DNA from: Alkalicoccus halolimnae | GTDB lineage: Bacteria > Bacillota > Bacilli > Bacillales > Salisediminibacteriaceae | Length of the DNA stretch: 64,000 nt | Reading direction: 5' to 3' | Assembly (NCBI RefSeq): GCF_008014775.2 | Contig: NZ_CP144914.1 | Location: 2,480,001-2,544,000, forward strand | Shown here: positions 43,049 through 52,868 of the stretch, in pieces | Numbering within the stretch: the stretch's first letter is position 1 | How the letters are laid out: each line of letters opens with the position of its first letter | Made by a program: the position numbers and the translations under genes | The notes under the pieces: generated by a model | Database searches by the model: none | What the model was told of the DNA's origin: nothing | What the model saw: only the letters and a program-made list of their open reading frames with translations

Positions 43049-44780
43049 GCTCCCTGCGCGGTCTGCGGAAAACAGTGTAGAAAATAAACATGATTACTGC
43101 GGTAACTCCGATCCCTGCAACTACCCAGGTAACTTTATCGATAAAGTTTTTGATATGGTACACCGGGAAATCGATGGAAGAAGTCATGAGCCCTGCAGTA
43201 TCAATATCTGTTTCAATTCTTCCGTTGCCGCTTTTAATTGTGATGTTTTCCACTTCTACCGTGTTTCTCATTTCTTTCATATCCAGCCATTCCAGATCCG
43301 GTATGGTTTCCATCTCGTCAAGCAGATCTTCCAGACCCTCTACACCGAGGTAAGGGTGATAAAACCCGCCGATCATTCCCCCATCGCTGATCTGATATTC
43401 TTCTGCTCTGGCCATCATTTTCTCCACGGCCTGATTGTCCCCCGGCTGCACATAGCCGATCGTTTCCGGCAGCAGTGTCATGCCGTTAAGGAGAGTTGGT
43501 TTGGACACGTTAGGAGTCGTATCCATCGCTTCCCAGTATTCATCGCTCAGCTGTACCTGGCCGACATAGGTGGAAAAGTGTTCTGATGCTACGCGGTAGC
43601 CGTTCTGGGACATCGTGTAGTGAGGTGCCTCGAAGGCTAAAGGATAAAGCCCGAAGTTCGACAGCTCCTGCACCCCCCGCGTTAACCGCTGTCTTACATA
43701 GTCCGATTCGAACCTTTTATTTTCAATCATATACGCCTGGTAATCTTCATTTGTAGCGAAGGAAGAAGCCGATTTATTCCTCGGTTCATCATCCGGACCA
43801 TGATAGACAGGCATGTCGTTTTCTACATCCCAGAATTCAAATCCTTCCCCTGTTTCGGTCGTTCTGAACTGGTGTGTATAGCCGTGCAGGACGACGCTGC
43901 CGCCGTTATCCTGCATATACTTTAAAGCTTCCAGCACTTCCGGTGCATCATTGAAATGATACCTGCGTCCTGTTTCTGGATTCGTGTAAACCGGTACGAC
44001 AGCAATCATGTATGGAATTTCCCTTTCTTTTAAAAGTTCTGCTATGTCCATCAACCTGTCCGCATCTGCGAGCGGGTGCACGTCTTCCAGACGAAGATAT
44101 CCCGGAGTCGTATCCACCGGTTCTGTATCAAAAAAGTTATGCAGCGCCTGCGTGAAATATACGGAATAGGGAGGAACAAGCTTATCCGATGCTACGTAGT
44201 AATTCCCGTCATTTTCAGAGATAAGAGGGAACGTTCCGTTATCACCTTCTGCTTCAACGATCGTACTCGTATCTTCTTCCACCTCAGTGGCAAACAGAAG
44301 GTTCGGCTCGATTTCTCTTTCTTTATCTTCCTGACCCGGCATGTCCAGTTTAGTAACAACTTCCTCGCCTCCGGTTTCGAGGTAGTCGAACTTTTCGCCG
44401 AGTTTCTCTACGTTATTGCCAATCGCCATCGTTGGCCCGTCAAAAGCATCCAGGATATCGACGACTTTACCGGAAATGGCATCATTTGTTTCGCCATAGT
44501 AGATCAGGTGGGTTTTTTCCCCCAGATCTCCTTCCGTTACTTCCAAAACACTTTTAAAAGTAATATACTCTGTGAAATGTCCCAGATGCATATCCATCAG
44601 CCGCTGATCGGGGCTGATCTCTGCATTTTCAGCTGAGTAAATTACAAGTACGGATGCTGCTGATCCTGAATTCCGCAGATCTGCCGCTGCCCCCGCCCCG
44701 TTTGTAAAAAGACTAAAAGCTAGAAGAAAAACCATTGGTACCAAAACACTCTGCTTCAAAAATTTCTTATGCCGACCCAC
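43020..44780 (-). CDS. ydaL: DUF2334 polysaccharide deacetylase-like protein (YdaL-like)
   Basis: 586 residues. Signal anchor at the N-terminus, a flavodoxin-like part (about 40-200), DUF2334 (about 215-480) with LRLEDVHPLADADRL, VVLHGYTHQF and GGFYHPYLG giving the Asp/His/His metal set of NodB-like enzymes, and a C-terminal transmembrane helix (about 545-570). GTG start at 44780 with AAGGAGG at good spacing. First gene of the operon; probably de-N-acetylates the nascent polymer. Confidence 0.82.
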   Translation of the reverse strand: MGRHKKFLKQSVLVPMVFLLAFSLFTNGAGAAADLRNSGSAASVLVIYSAENAEISPDQRLMDMHLGHFTEYITFKSVLEVTEGDLGEKTHLIYYGETNDAISGKVVDILDAFDGPTMAIGNNVEKLGEKFDYLETGGEEVVTKLDMPGQEDKEREIEPNLLFATEVEEDTSTIVEAEGDNGTFPLISENDGNYYVASDKLVPPYSVYFTQALHNFFDTEPVDTTPGYLRLEDVHPLADADRLMDIAELLKEREIPYMIAVVPVYTNPETGRRYHFNDAPEVLEALKYMQDNGGSVVLHGYTHQFRTTETGEGFEFWDVENDMPVYHGPDDEPRNKSASSFATNEDYQAYMIENKRFESDYVRQRLTRGVQELSNFGLYPLAFEAPHYTMSQNGYRVASEHFSTYVGQVQLSDEYWEAMDTTPNVSKPTLLNGMTLLPETIGYVQPGDNQAVEKMMARAEEYQISDGGMIGGFYHPYLGVEGLEDLLDEMETIPDLEWLDMKEMRNTVEVENITIKSGNGRIETDIDTAGLMTSSIDFPVYHIKNFIDKVTWVVAGIGVTAVIMFIFYTVFRRPRREHEKGEKKIG

Positions 44781-44822
44781 GCTTGTTCCCCCTCCTTGAA
44801 TTTCCAAAAATAAGAAAAATTG

Positions 44823-44836
44823 TTCGTAATAACGAA
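44823..44836. promoter_or_regulatory. Dyad upstream of the exopolysaccharide operon
   Basis: TTCGTAATAACGAA, 43 bases before the ydaL start, with a further half-site GGTTCGTTATAAAG near 44891. It may be an operator; the regulator is unknown. The 44781-45271 interval otherwise holds only AT-rich divergent promoter DNA. Confidence 0.4.
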
Positions 44837-45271
44837 TTTATCACCATAACATAGAGAACGCAAAGCTCAAATTCTGTTAGAATCGGGTTTGGTTCGTTAT
44901 AAAGCATATTAATGCTTCGTTTTCCTTCATTTTGCTTCAAATACCTTCTTAATAAAGAATTCACTGTACAATTTTTGTTCTTTATTGAGAAATTAATGAT
45001 TTATAGTGACTTATTGCGGCTTTTTTAATGAATCCGGAATGTATAATGTAGGAAAAGAAGAGCTGTTTGGAATGTTTCTCTTCTGTTTCGGGAAAGGGGG
45101 GTATAGGTTCTTCTACTTATTTTGCAATTAATCACTAATGCAAACGGATTAGTTTCTTCTATTATATATAGTTCCTTTTGTGAAAAGAGCTTTGTGCCTG
45201 AAGTGAACCCCTCGTTATGTTGTTCCATCCGTACGAATCTGGCAGTAAAACGACGGCAGGTGTTGAAACAG

Positions 45272-46228
45272 ATGAAATTTCATCAAAAAAATTATCCTTT
45301 TTTAATAGCGGCGGCAGTACTTGCCGGTCCGGGAGCCGGGCAGTACGACGCAGTGCGGGAGACTGGCGCGGCTCTCGTACTCCCATTATTGATTCTCATG
45401 CTGTTTCTGACTTTTCTCCCCATTCCTCTGAACCGCTTTTTCTCTTCCTTTTTAAATTTACGCTTTACGATCTCCAGTCTGGTTATGAATTTTTTATGGA
45501 CGCCGCTTCTCGCATGGATGCTTGCTTCTCTTTTTCTTCAGGGGCACCCTGCCCTGTGGACAGGCTTTATTATGCTTATGGTCACGTCGTGTACGGACTG
45601 GTATGTCATCTTTACAGGACTGGCGAAAGGAAATACAGCCATTTCCAGTGCCATTCTTCCGGTAAATCTTCTCCTGCAGATGATCTTGCTGCCGGTTTAT
45701 CTTTACCTGTTTGCCGGTACTCAGACTGAAATTGAAGCAGGACTGCTTCTGGAAAGTGTGATAACTGTTCTGTTTCTTCCACTCCTCACAGCCATTGCTG
45801 CGAAAGGATTATTAAAAAATCACCCTGAAAGGCGAAAAAAGCTGTTTACTGTTCTGGAACCGCTTCCCGTTTATTTACTCGCTCTGGCAATCGCATCGAT
45901 GTTTGCTTCCCAGGCCCGGGCGCTTACAGAAAATGCAGAATACGCTCTTCTGCTTCTTTTTCCGATAATGGTGTTTTTTGCGGTTAACTTTCTGGTCGGT
46001 TCTAACATCAGTTCCATCATGCAGTTTTCCTTTCCAGATAGAGTAAGCTTTCATATGACAACGATTGCCCGCAATTCGCCGCTTGCCCTTGCTGTGGCAG
46101 TGAGTGCTTTCCCAGATCAGCCGCTTATTGCTTTAACGCTCGTCATCGGTCCTCTTTTGGAGCTCCCGGTTCTTGCAGCGCTTACCCATCTGCTAAACGT
46201 TATCCGTCGCAGAACTGCAGCCTGCTGA
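45272..46228 (+). CDS. Arsenic resistance/bile acid:Na+ symporter family permease
   Basis: 318 residues with about ten transmembrane helices. MLMVTSCTDWYVIFTGLAKGNTA carries a Cys in helix 4, the position of the essential Cys of ACR3-type arsenite exporters, and a late TTIARNSPLALAVAVSAF matches the crossover region of the family. The start is uncertain; ATG 45272 with AGGTG upstream is used (GTG 45260 also in frame). No arsR or arsC nearby, so arsenite transport is a family inference. Confidence 0.8.
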   Translation: MKFHQKNYPFLIAAAVLAGPGAGQYDAVRETGAALVLPLLILMLFLTFLPIPLNRFFSSFLNLRFTISSLVMNFLWTPLLAWMLASLFLQGHPALWTGFIMLMVTSCTDWYVIFTGLAKGNTAISSAILPVNLLLQMILLPVYLYLFAGTQTEIEAGLLLESVITVLFLPLLTAIAAKGLLKNHPERRKKLFTVLEPLPVYLLALAIASMFASQARALTENAEYALLLLFPIMVFFAVNFLVGSNISSIMQFSFPDRVSFHMTTIARNSPLALAVAVSAFPDQPLIALTLVIGPLLELPVLAALTHLLNVIRRRTAAC

Positions 46229-46482
46229 AAGACAGCGCTATGGAAATAGGGATCTCGATGGAATATATCCGGTTCTATAAGACCACATACAAAGTATGGG
46301 TACTTTTATAGTATTACTTGGTATTGTTTGGCCCCTGTTCTCTTTCCAACCGGGGTTCAGGGAAACCGATTGTGAATGTTTAAAAAACAAAAAACCATAC
46401 CGTAACGAAATAAGGTTTATTTACCCGCTTTTGAAGGGAATGTAGTCACGGTATTACTCTTATACAGAAAGGGGGAAGATTA

Positions 46483-47853
46483 TTGCTTGCCTGGCTGCCC
46501 GAATCGTTAAGAAAGTATTTTCAAATGTCCAGACGGGAAAGAAAATACGAGATGTCCTCGACGCTCTGGTATATGCCTTTCTTCTATATTTCATTAGCTA
46601 TTATTTTAGTTATAGGTACACTTTTTCTTGACCTTGCAACAGATATCGACCAGTATGCATTTGAAATGCTCCGAATCGATACGGAAACGACCCAGATTCT
46701 CGTCAGTACACTGATCGGCGGTATCTTAACACTCAGCGCCTTCACCTTAAACTCTCTGCTTGTTTTCCTTACGACATTCAGCGGACAGTTTTCTCCGCGG
46801 ATGCTGCTGAATTTTGTTGCCGAAAAGCAGACGCAGCACGCACTCGGTATATTTAATGGAAGTTTTGTGTACGTTCTGCTCGTCTTCCTGTTTATCGGCA
46901 GTACCGAAAGGGAAGTTTTTGTTGCTGTTCCATTGATGACAATCTTTCTCGCTTTTTTCGCCGCCGTTACGTTTATTTACTTTATTAATCACGCGACAAC
47001 GTGGATGCAGGTCCATAACATAACCGATACGATGAAAAAAAATTCTCAGAAAATTGTGAAGCATACCTTAAGCCGGGAGCTGGAGATTTACCGGACTAAG
47101 GATCCGGGTAATATTGACGAAAAAAAATTAAGCCGTGGTGTTACACTCCATGCGCCGCGTAACGGCTATATTCAGCTTGTTGATTACAGGCAGATGATCG
47201 AATGCGCCCGAAAAGACAATATCATTGTTCAGTTCCACTTTCGTATGGGCGATTATATTCTTGAAGGAAACAAACTGCTCACCTACTGGGGAGAAGATAT
47301 CGCTCATGTAAAGGATGATAAATATTCCGGAATGATCCGGATCGGCCATAAGGAGCTGGAGCTTCAGGATATCCATGTCGGGATGCATAAGCTGAGTGAG
47401 ATCGCAATCAAATCCATAGGAAATAACGACCCTAAAACAGTAATTAACGCGATCCACCAGATGAGTGAACTCATGCTCGATGTCGTAAGCCACGTCACTT
47501 TTACGCCCTATCTTGTTGATGAAAGTAGGGAAGTACGTCTGATTCTTTTAAAAGAAACGTTTGAATCCTACGTCCACAAAGGGTTTGGATATATCCGCTA
47601 CTATGCCGCCCGGGACCATTTAATTATCGGCGAGATGGTTAAATCCTTCAGTATGCTTGCTGAAAGTATCGATGAAGAAAAGCGTCAGACGCTGTGGGAT
47701 TTTGCTTATGATACGTCTCTTTTCATGCGCAGTGAGGAGATTTACAGGCTGGACCGTAAATTTCTGCTCCAATCCTTTGAACAGCTTGCCATTACAACGG
47801 ATAATATAGAAGATTATAAAGAAATGGAAGATCGTTTTTTGAAGCAAATTTGA
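46483..47853 (+). CDS. DUF2254 membrane protein
   Basis: 456 residues. Helices at about 29-50, 70-92, 122-140 and 146-170; then a soluble domain with GVTLHAPRNGYIQLVDYRQMIECARKDN and IGNNDPKTVINAIHQMSELM, hallmarks of DUF2254. TTG start behind AAGGGGGAAG. Function unknown. Ends just before a family D terminator module. Confidence 0.88.
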   Translation: MLAWLPESLRKYFQMSRRERKYEMSSTLWYMPFFYISLAIILVIGTLFLDLATDIDQYAFEMLRIDTETTQILVSTLIGGILTLSAFTLNSLLVFLTTFSGQFSPRMLLNFVAEKQTQHALGIFNGSFVYVLLVFLFIGSTEREVFVAVPLMTIFLAFFAAVTFIYFINHATTWMQVHNITDTMKKNSQKIVKHTLSRELEIYRTKDPGNIDEKKLSRGVTLHAPRNGYIQLVDYRQMIECARKDNIIVQFHFRMGDYILEGNKLLTYWGEDIAHVKDDKYSGMIRIGHKELELQDIHVGMHKLSEIAIKSIGNNDPKTVINAIHQMSELMLDVVSHVTFTPYLVDESREVRLILLKETFESYVHKGFGYIRYYAARDHLIIGEMVKSFSMLAESIDEEKRQTLWDFAYDTSLFMRSEEIYRLDRKFLLQSFEQLAITTDNIEDYKEMEDRFLKQI

Positions 47854-47859
47854 ACGGCC

Positions 47860-47970
47860 AAAAGCCTGTTAGCCCCCCCGTCTAACAGGCTTTTTAACAC
47901 CTTGTCCGGATGCGCGCGAGCTTTCCAGACTGTCCCGATATACCTTTTTGAGACAGCCGCTTCTTAATAT
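47860..47970 (+). terminator. Terminator module, family D copy 3
   Basis: AAAAGCCTGTTAG-C7G-T-CTAACAGGCTTTTT followed by a tail (GTCCGGATGCGCGCGAGC, CTTTTTGAGACAGCC) nearly identical to copy 2. The remaining 300 bases up to the next gene show no gene. Confidence 0.75.
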
Positions 47971-48291
47971 GCAGTTAAATCCGCTTTCTTTCATTCTGAA
48001 TCCGTAAGAAATCAGCTCTGCTGAAAAACGGCAAAGAGGCTGGGTATGAAAGCCGGGCAGCTGCTTTAAATGAACGTTGAGGAAACTTCTCTGAAACTCT
48101 GATTGTATGCTGCATTGGAGTTTTCTATATGACAAAAATGATCGCTGACAGAGAGTAAAATGTAAAGATAGTGAGACCCCCCGAAAAAATATCTGATTAT
48201 TCAAAATATTATTGTTTTCATATTAGAAATTGCGGGAAAAATATACAAAGGGGATTGGGAGGGACTATGTTTTTACAGGAGGACACAGACG

Positions 48292-48810
48292 ATGAAGAAA
48301 CAACAGAAACTTCTTCTTATTGCAGCTGCCCTGTTGCTAAGTCTAGTATTTATTACCCCTGTCAGCGCAGATCATCATATCGCTTTCGAAAACGACTCTT
48401 TCCGAATTCATAATGTAGAATCAGATGGACAAATGATTGATATTTTCGGTGAAGCAAGGGTTTTTGAAGGAACAGTCGCCTATGTCGTTACGGAAGAAGG
48501 TGAAGAAATTGACGAAGGCTTTACGACAGCAACGGCAGGCGGGCCGGAATGGGGTGAATTTCACCTGTCTATAGAAGTCGTGGACACTGGAGAAGAAATG
48601 AGAGAATTAACGGTTACTGTTTTTGAAGAAAGTGCCGATGACGGCAGCCGTGTCGATGCTATTGATATTCCAATTACGCTAGGTGAAACACCTGATTTTG
48701 GTGATGACCTGCCGGCGACTGCTTCCGGTTACCCTGCGCTTCTCTTTATAGGGCTTCTGACAGCTGCTGCCGGTATGCTTTTCATTCCGCGCAAAAAACC
48801 AGCCGTTTAA
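48292..48810 (+). CDS. Secreted Gmad2-like protein with LPATA cell-wall sorting signal
   Basis: 172 residues. Signal peptide 1-26 (cleavage after PVSA). Ig-like Gmad2-type domain (about 27-130; IFGEARVFEGTVAYVV). Strongly acidic. The C-terminus is a sorting signal: LPATA, a hydrophobic helix, then RKK. LPxTA is the form used by class D-type sortases. AGGAGGACAC precedes the ATG. No sortase gene in the window. Surface role unknown. Confidence 0.78.
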   Translation: MKKQQKLLLIAAALLLSLVFITPVSADHHIAFENDSFRIHNVESDGQMIDIFGEARVFEGTVAYVVTEEGEEIDEGFTTATAGGPEWGEFHLSIEVVDTGEEMRELTVTVFEESADDGSRVDAIDIPITLGETPDFGDDLPATASGYPALLFIGLLTAAAGMLFIPRKKPAV

Positions 48811-48971
48811 CCGGAACCTCCCCTCCCCTGTTCATTTACCAATACGGATAAATTGTACAATTAAGGGAATTTCATCAGTGCTCGTCTCAGTTAACTATAC
48901 GAATACTTATAGAAAATTATACACTCATGTTCGCAGCTATGAATAGCCACAGCGAACGCGAACACTTTCAT

Positions 48972-49002
48972 TCAAAAAAAAACAGTTTTCCTGTTTTTTA
49001 CG
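48972..49002. terminator. Small terminator-like hairpin
   Basis: AAAAACAG-TTTTC-CTGTTTTTT, upstream of the MATE gene. Confidence 0.55.
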
Positions 49003-49094
49003 TAATTAACTGGCTTCGTGCTCCTTTTTTGTTAGAATAATAATATCGACAAAACGAAGCCGTTTTATAATTTTCACAATCAGGAGCCCCGTAT

Positions 49095-50474
49095 ATGAAA
49101 CATGTAGAATCACGTAAAGATAAAATCCAGCTTTTCTCAAGAATATTATGGCCGATCATGGTGACGCAGCTGAGTTTATTTGCGATGAACCTGGTTGATA
49201 CGATTATGTCCGGGAGAGTCGGGACGGATGACCTGGCAGGGGTCGCTATCGGAACCAGTATCTGGATGCCGGTCTTTACCGGTATTAACGGTATTCTGCT
49301 GGCGGTCACCACCATCGTGGCCCAGCTTGTCGGCAGCGGACGAAAAGAGCATATTACGAATACAATCAATCAGTCGCTCTATCTTTCAATAGCACTTGCC
49401 CTCGCTGTCCTTGCCGGGGGCGCTTTACTTTTAGAGCCGGTTTTGTCTCTTATGAGTCTGGAACAATCGGTGGAGCATATTTCCTTTCATTATTTAATCG
49501 GTCTTTCTTTCGGGATCGTTCCTCTGTTTCTGGCTAACGTGCTCCGCAATTTCTTTGACGGACAGGGACTGACCCGGCTGACAATGATTATCACCGTTGC
49601 CGCAGTGCCATTTAACGTCCTGCTCAACTACGGATTTATATTTGGCAACTTTGGCCTGCCGGCACTTGGAGGTATCGGGGCCGGATATGCGACGGCTGTG
49701 ACGTTCTGGATAATGTTTGTTTTCAGCGTCTGGATGACGTTCCGTGTTTCTGCTCTTAAACACTACCGTATTTTCCTTTCATGGGCCCGTCCCTCCTGGA
49801 AAATATGGAAAGAACAGCTCGGGATCGGCATCCCTATTGGATTATCCATCTTTTTTGAATCGAGTATATTTTCAGCTGTAACTCTTATGATGGGCGCTAT
49901 GTTTACGACGCTGACCGTTGCTGCTCATCAAATTGCGCTCAGTTTTACTTCCCTCATTTTCATGATCCCGTTAAGTATTTCCATGGCGCTGACGATTGTT
50001 GTCGGTTTTTCTGTTGGCGGCGGCAAGTTTCAGGCAGCCCGGCAGTATGGAAGGCTCGGCGTGTGGGGAGGAATCGGCTTTCTTGCGGTATGTGCTGTCT
50101 TTCTCTATTTCTCCCGGGAGCAGATTGCTTATTTTTATACGGCGGACCGGGGCGTTGTGCTGCTGGCTAAACAGTTTTTCCTGATTGCTATTGTGTATCA
50201 GCTGTCCGATGCGGCCCAATCGGGTCTTCAGGGCGTGCTGCGGGGATATAAGGATGTACAGGTACCGTTCCTGATTGCCCTGATTTCCTACTGGCTCATC
50301 GGTATCCCTGCCGGTTATCTGCTCGCTTCCGCCACTGCGCTGGGCCCTTTCGGCCTCTGGGTCGGCATTACTCTCGGGCTGACGTTTGCCGCCGCAGGCT
50401 TTTATGTTCGTCTGCAGATTGTCCAGCGCCGTGCTGAAACTGCTGTTCATGTATCTGCCGCCAATCCTGATTAA
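49095..50474 (+). CDS. MATE-family multidrug efflux transporter (NorM-like)
   Basis: 459 residues, twelve transmembrane helices in two MatE repeats. WPIMVTQLSLFAMNLVDTIMSGRVG at the start and PIGLSIFFESSIFSAVTLMMGA opening the second half are typical. Na+ or H+-driven export of cationic compounds. TCAGGAGCC precedes the ATG. The UbiA gene follows 19 bases later, likely cotranscribed. Confidence 0.93.
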   Translation: MKHVESRKDKIQLFSRILWPIMVTQLSLFAMNLVDTIMSGRVGTDDLAGVAIGTSIWMPVFTGINGILLAVTTIVAQLVGSGRKEHITNTINQSLYLSIALALAVLAGGALLLEPVLSLMSLEQSVEHISFHYLIGLSFGIVPLFLANVLRNFFDGQGLTRLTMIITVAAVPFNVLLNYGFIFGNFGLPALGGIGAGYATAVTFWIMFVFSVWMTFRVSALKHYRIFLSWARPSWKIWKEQLGIGIPIGLSIFFESSIFSAVTLMMGAMFTTLTVAAHQIALSFTSLIFMIPLSISMALTIVVGFSVGGGKFQAARQYGRLGVWGGIGFLAVCAVFLYFSREQIAYFYTADRGVVLLAKQFFLIAIVYQLSDAAQSGLQGVLRGYKDVQVPFLIALISYWLIGIPAGYLLASATALGPFGLWVGITLGLTFAAAGFYVRLQIVQRRAETAVHVSAANPD

Positions 50475-50493
50475 AGAAAGGAGGTGTCCATTC

Positions 50494-51420
50494 ATGACTG
50501 AACAAGCTCATTCTCTGCTGAAGACATGCTGGACGCTGATGCGTGCGATAGCGGTAGTCTCCTCGAGTCTGGCTGCCGTCGTGTCCACTACGCTCCCCTT
50601 GTTTTTTTACCCGTTTTTATCGACCGGTTACTTAGTCGTGCTGCTCTTTCTGCTGACAATCGGTGCCTTTACGATCCATGGTATATTAACACACATTTTC
50701 AACGATTATGCCGATTATAAGTCAGGGACGGACGCTTACAGCCCCGCTCTTCTTTCCGGCGGCAGCCGGGTTATTCAAAAGGGAATGATTTCCTTACATA
50801 GAATGAAGCAGCTCGGGTTCGGAATCAGCTTCGTCCTGCTGCTGATCGCAGCTGTATCAGCACTGCTCGGCAGGCACGAGCCGGCTTTATTACTCGTTGT
50901 CGGAGTATGGGCAGCTGCCTCCTATTCTCTTTCCCCGCTTCGGTTAAGCTACCGGCCGTTTCTCGGGGAGTGGCTCAGTTTGTTTCCTTCCATCTTTTTT
51001 CTCGGTCTGGCCGCCCCGTGGATCGCTCTCGGTGAACTTCCGGTATGGGGTTTTCAAAATGCTCTCGTAAATGCTCTGTTTTGTGTGGCATGGGTGATGG
51101 TGCACCATATTCCGGATTTGGAAGCGGACAGAAAGGCTGTCCCGGTTAAACGGACGAGCGTCGTCTGGTTTGCCGATACTTTCGGTATGTATTACGCACG
51201 TTTTCCGGCTCTCCTCTACTTTTTAATGATGGCATTAACGGCTTTCTGGTTTGCCCCGGAACGCATTTGGGCTGCGGGCGGGGTTTTGGCTGCCTCTGCC
51301 TTTGCCGTAGTTCTTGTCCTGAAAATGGATGTAACTGATCCCGAGCAGGTTTCCGCTTACGAAAAACTGCTTCTGCTTGCAGCAATGGCAACTGCCCTAT
51401 GGATAGGGATTTTCGTCTAA
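50494..51420 (+). CDS. UbiA-family prenyltransferase (MenA-like)
   Basis: 308 residues, about nine transmembrane helices. First Asp motif NDYADYKSGTD (near 70) and second motif DLEADRKAVPVKR (near 208) bind prenyl diphosphate through Mg2+. It resembles 1,4-dihydroxy-2-naphthoate prenyltransferase, but no menaquinone genes are adjacent, so the acceptor is open. A perfect AAAGGAGGTG site precedes the ATG. Confidence 0.87.
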   Translation: MTEQAHSLLKTCWTLMRAIAVVSSSLAAVVSTTLPLFFYPFLSTGYLVVLLFLLTIGAFTIHGILTHIFNDYADYKSGTDAYSPALLSGGSRVIQKGMISLHRMKQLGFGISFVLLLIAAVSALLGRHEPALLLVVGVWAAASYSLSPLRLSYRPFLGEWLSLFPSIFFLGLAAPWIALGELPVWGFQNALVNALFCVAWVMVHHIPDLEADRKAVPVKRTSVVWFADTFGMYYARFPALLYFLMMALTAFWFAPERIWAAGGVLAASAFAVVLVLKMDVTDPEQVSAYEKLLLLAAMATALWIGIFV

Positions 51421-51436
51421 AGATTTTTATTTAAGC

Positions 51437-51477
51437 GACAAAAAAGCGTCACAGTGGACTTCCGCTGCGGCGCTTTT
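51437..51477. terminator. Terminator between convergent genes
   Basis: AAAAAAGCG...CGCTTTTT with inner CAG/CTG helix. Confidence 0.7.
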
Positions 51478-51498
51478 TAGAGTTTTTAAAGATGACTT

Positions 51499-52530
51499 TT
51501 ACGACATTTTGAGCTTTTGACCGACGCTGATTTTATTAGGATTGGAAAGTTTGTTGACACTGACAAGTCTGGAGACTGTCGTTTTGTACTTGGCGGCAAT
51601 ACTGTAAAGCGTGTCTCCCGCTTTCACCGTGTAAGTGGTACCTGCAGATGGAGCGGATGGGGCAGCTGCAGTTCCGGAAAGTTTCAGCTTCTGACCCACT
51701 TTCAGGACATTCACATTTTTAATGTTGTTTAAAGCGGCAAGCTTGGCGACCGTCGTTTTATTCTTAGCAGCAATGCTGGACAGCGTATCCCCTGCTTTAA
51801 CTGTATACGTTTTTCCTGAAGACTGGGAAGGCTGAAGTTTCAACATTTCGGAAACGGTAACGAATTTGTATCCTTTTGCTTTCAGTTTCTTAATAATGTC
51901 CGGAAGTGCTGCAGGTGTACCCGGTGCTCCTGCTCCGGTATGCATCAGGACGATGGAACCAGGGACGATATTGTTAACAACCTTGTTTGTGACTTCTGTT
52001 TTAGAGAGACCTCTCCAGTCGATGGTATCAATGTTCCAATGAAGGGTATGGGTGTAGCCTGCATTACCGACGGCCGAGAGAACTGCAGCGTTAGTGTAAC
52101 CGAACGGGGCCCGGAAAATTGGTTTTGTCGTTTTCCCGGTTATACTTTTGGCAAGCGCCTCCGTTTTATTCAGCTCACTTTTAATTTGAGCAGCTGTAAG
52201 CTTCGTAAAATCCTTATGAGTATAGGAATGGTTGCCAATCTGATGTCCTTTGGCCGTAATATTTTTAATGCGCTGAGGATGATGGTTCATACCGGTGCCG
52301 GTTAAAAAGAAAGTTGCTTTTACTTTATGGGTTTCCAGCGTGTTTAAAATTTTATTGACGTTTGTTCCATCAGCGCCGTCATCAAATGTAAGTGCGACTA
52401 CTTTTTCATTTGTGTTTCCTTTCGACACGAGTTTGGAGCTGGCAGCTTCAATATCAGCAGGACTAAAGGTAAAAACAGTGACAAAAATCAGCAGAAAGGC
52501 AACAGCAGCCTTAACTAATTTGGCACCCAT
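51499..52530 (-). CDS. Secreted polysaccharide deacetylase with two LysM domains
   Basis: 343 residues. Signal peptide 1-30. NodB domain (about 42-225): LTFDDGADG (catalytic and metal Asp), [13 protein letters not shown] (HxxxH metal site), FRAPFG and IVLMHTG. Two C-terminal LysM units (about 240-285 and 298-343; [14 protein letters not shown]) bind peptidoglycan. Likely deacetylates GlcNAc or MurNAc in the wall. ATG at 52530 with AAGAGGTG; the GTG three codons upstream overlaps that site. Confidence 0.93.
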   Translation of the reverse strand: MGAKLVKAAVAFLLIFVTVFTFSPADIEAASSKLVSKGNTNEKVVALTFDDGADGTNVNKILNTLETHKVKATFFLTGTGMNHHPQRIKNITAKGHQIGNHSYTHKDFTKLTAAQIKSELNKTEALAKSITGKTTKPIFRAPFGYTNAAVLSAVGNAGYTHTLHWNIDTIDWRGLSKTEVTNKVVNNIVPGSIVLMHTGAGAPGTPAALPDIIKKLKAKGYKFVTVSEMLKLQPSQSSGKTYTVKAGDTLSSIAAKNKTTVAKLAALNNIKNVNVLKVGQKLKLSGTAAAPSAPSAGTTYTVKAGDTLYSIAAKYKTTVSRLVSVNKLSNPNKISVGQKLKMS

Positions 52531-52729
52531 CTCTTTCACCTCTTAAATTATTTATGCCCTGAAAGTCTGGCATATGTATATTAAAAAGTATTATTAAATT
52601 GATAAAATATGTATATTACATCTTATATTATACTCCTGTTTTTGTAATTTACTACTGCTTATTCAACTATTTTTTAATAATAGAATCAATTTCATAAGTC
52701 CCTGTAAGAGAGGGATTTTCGAACAAAAT

Positions 52730-52868
52730 AAATGATTTCCACTTCAGACGGGTGCTTTTCGCAGGGCTCGTCTTCAACTCATTCTTCCAGTGCTTTACTC
52801 TGGATGAATGGATTTTCAGACTTCGCTCAATCCCGCTGGAACCGCAGTCTGCCGTTTCAATCATCCGA
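52730..52868 (+). repeat. Family C repeat, copy 2
   Basis: AATGATTTCCACTTCAGACGG through TCAATCATCCG, matching 35930-36067. The surrounding 52531-53390 is AT-rich without genes. Confidence 0.6.
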
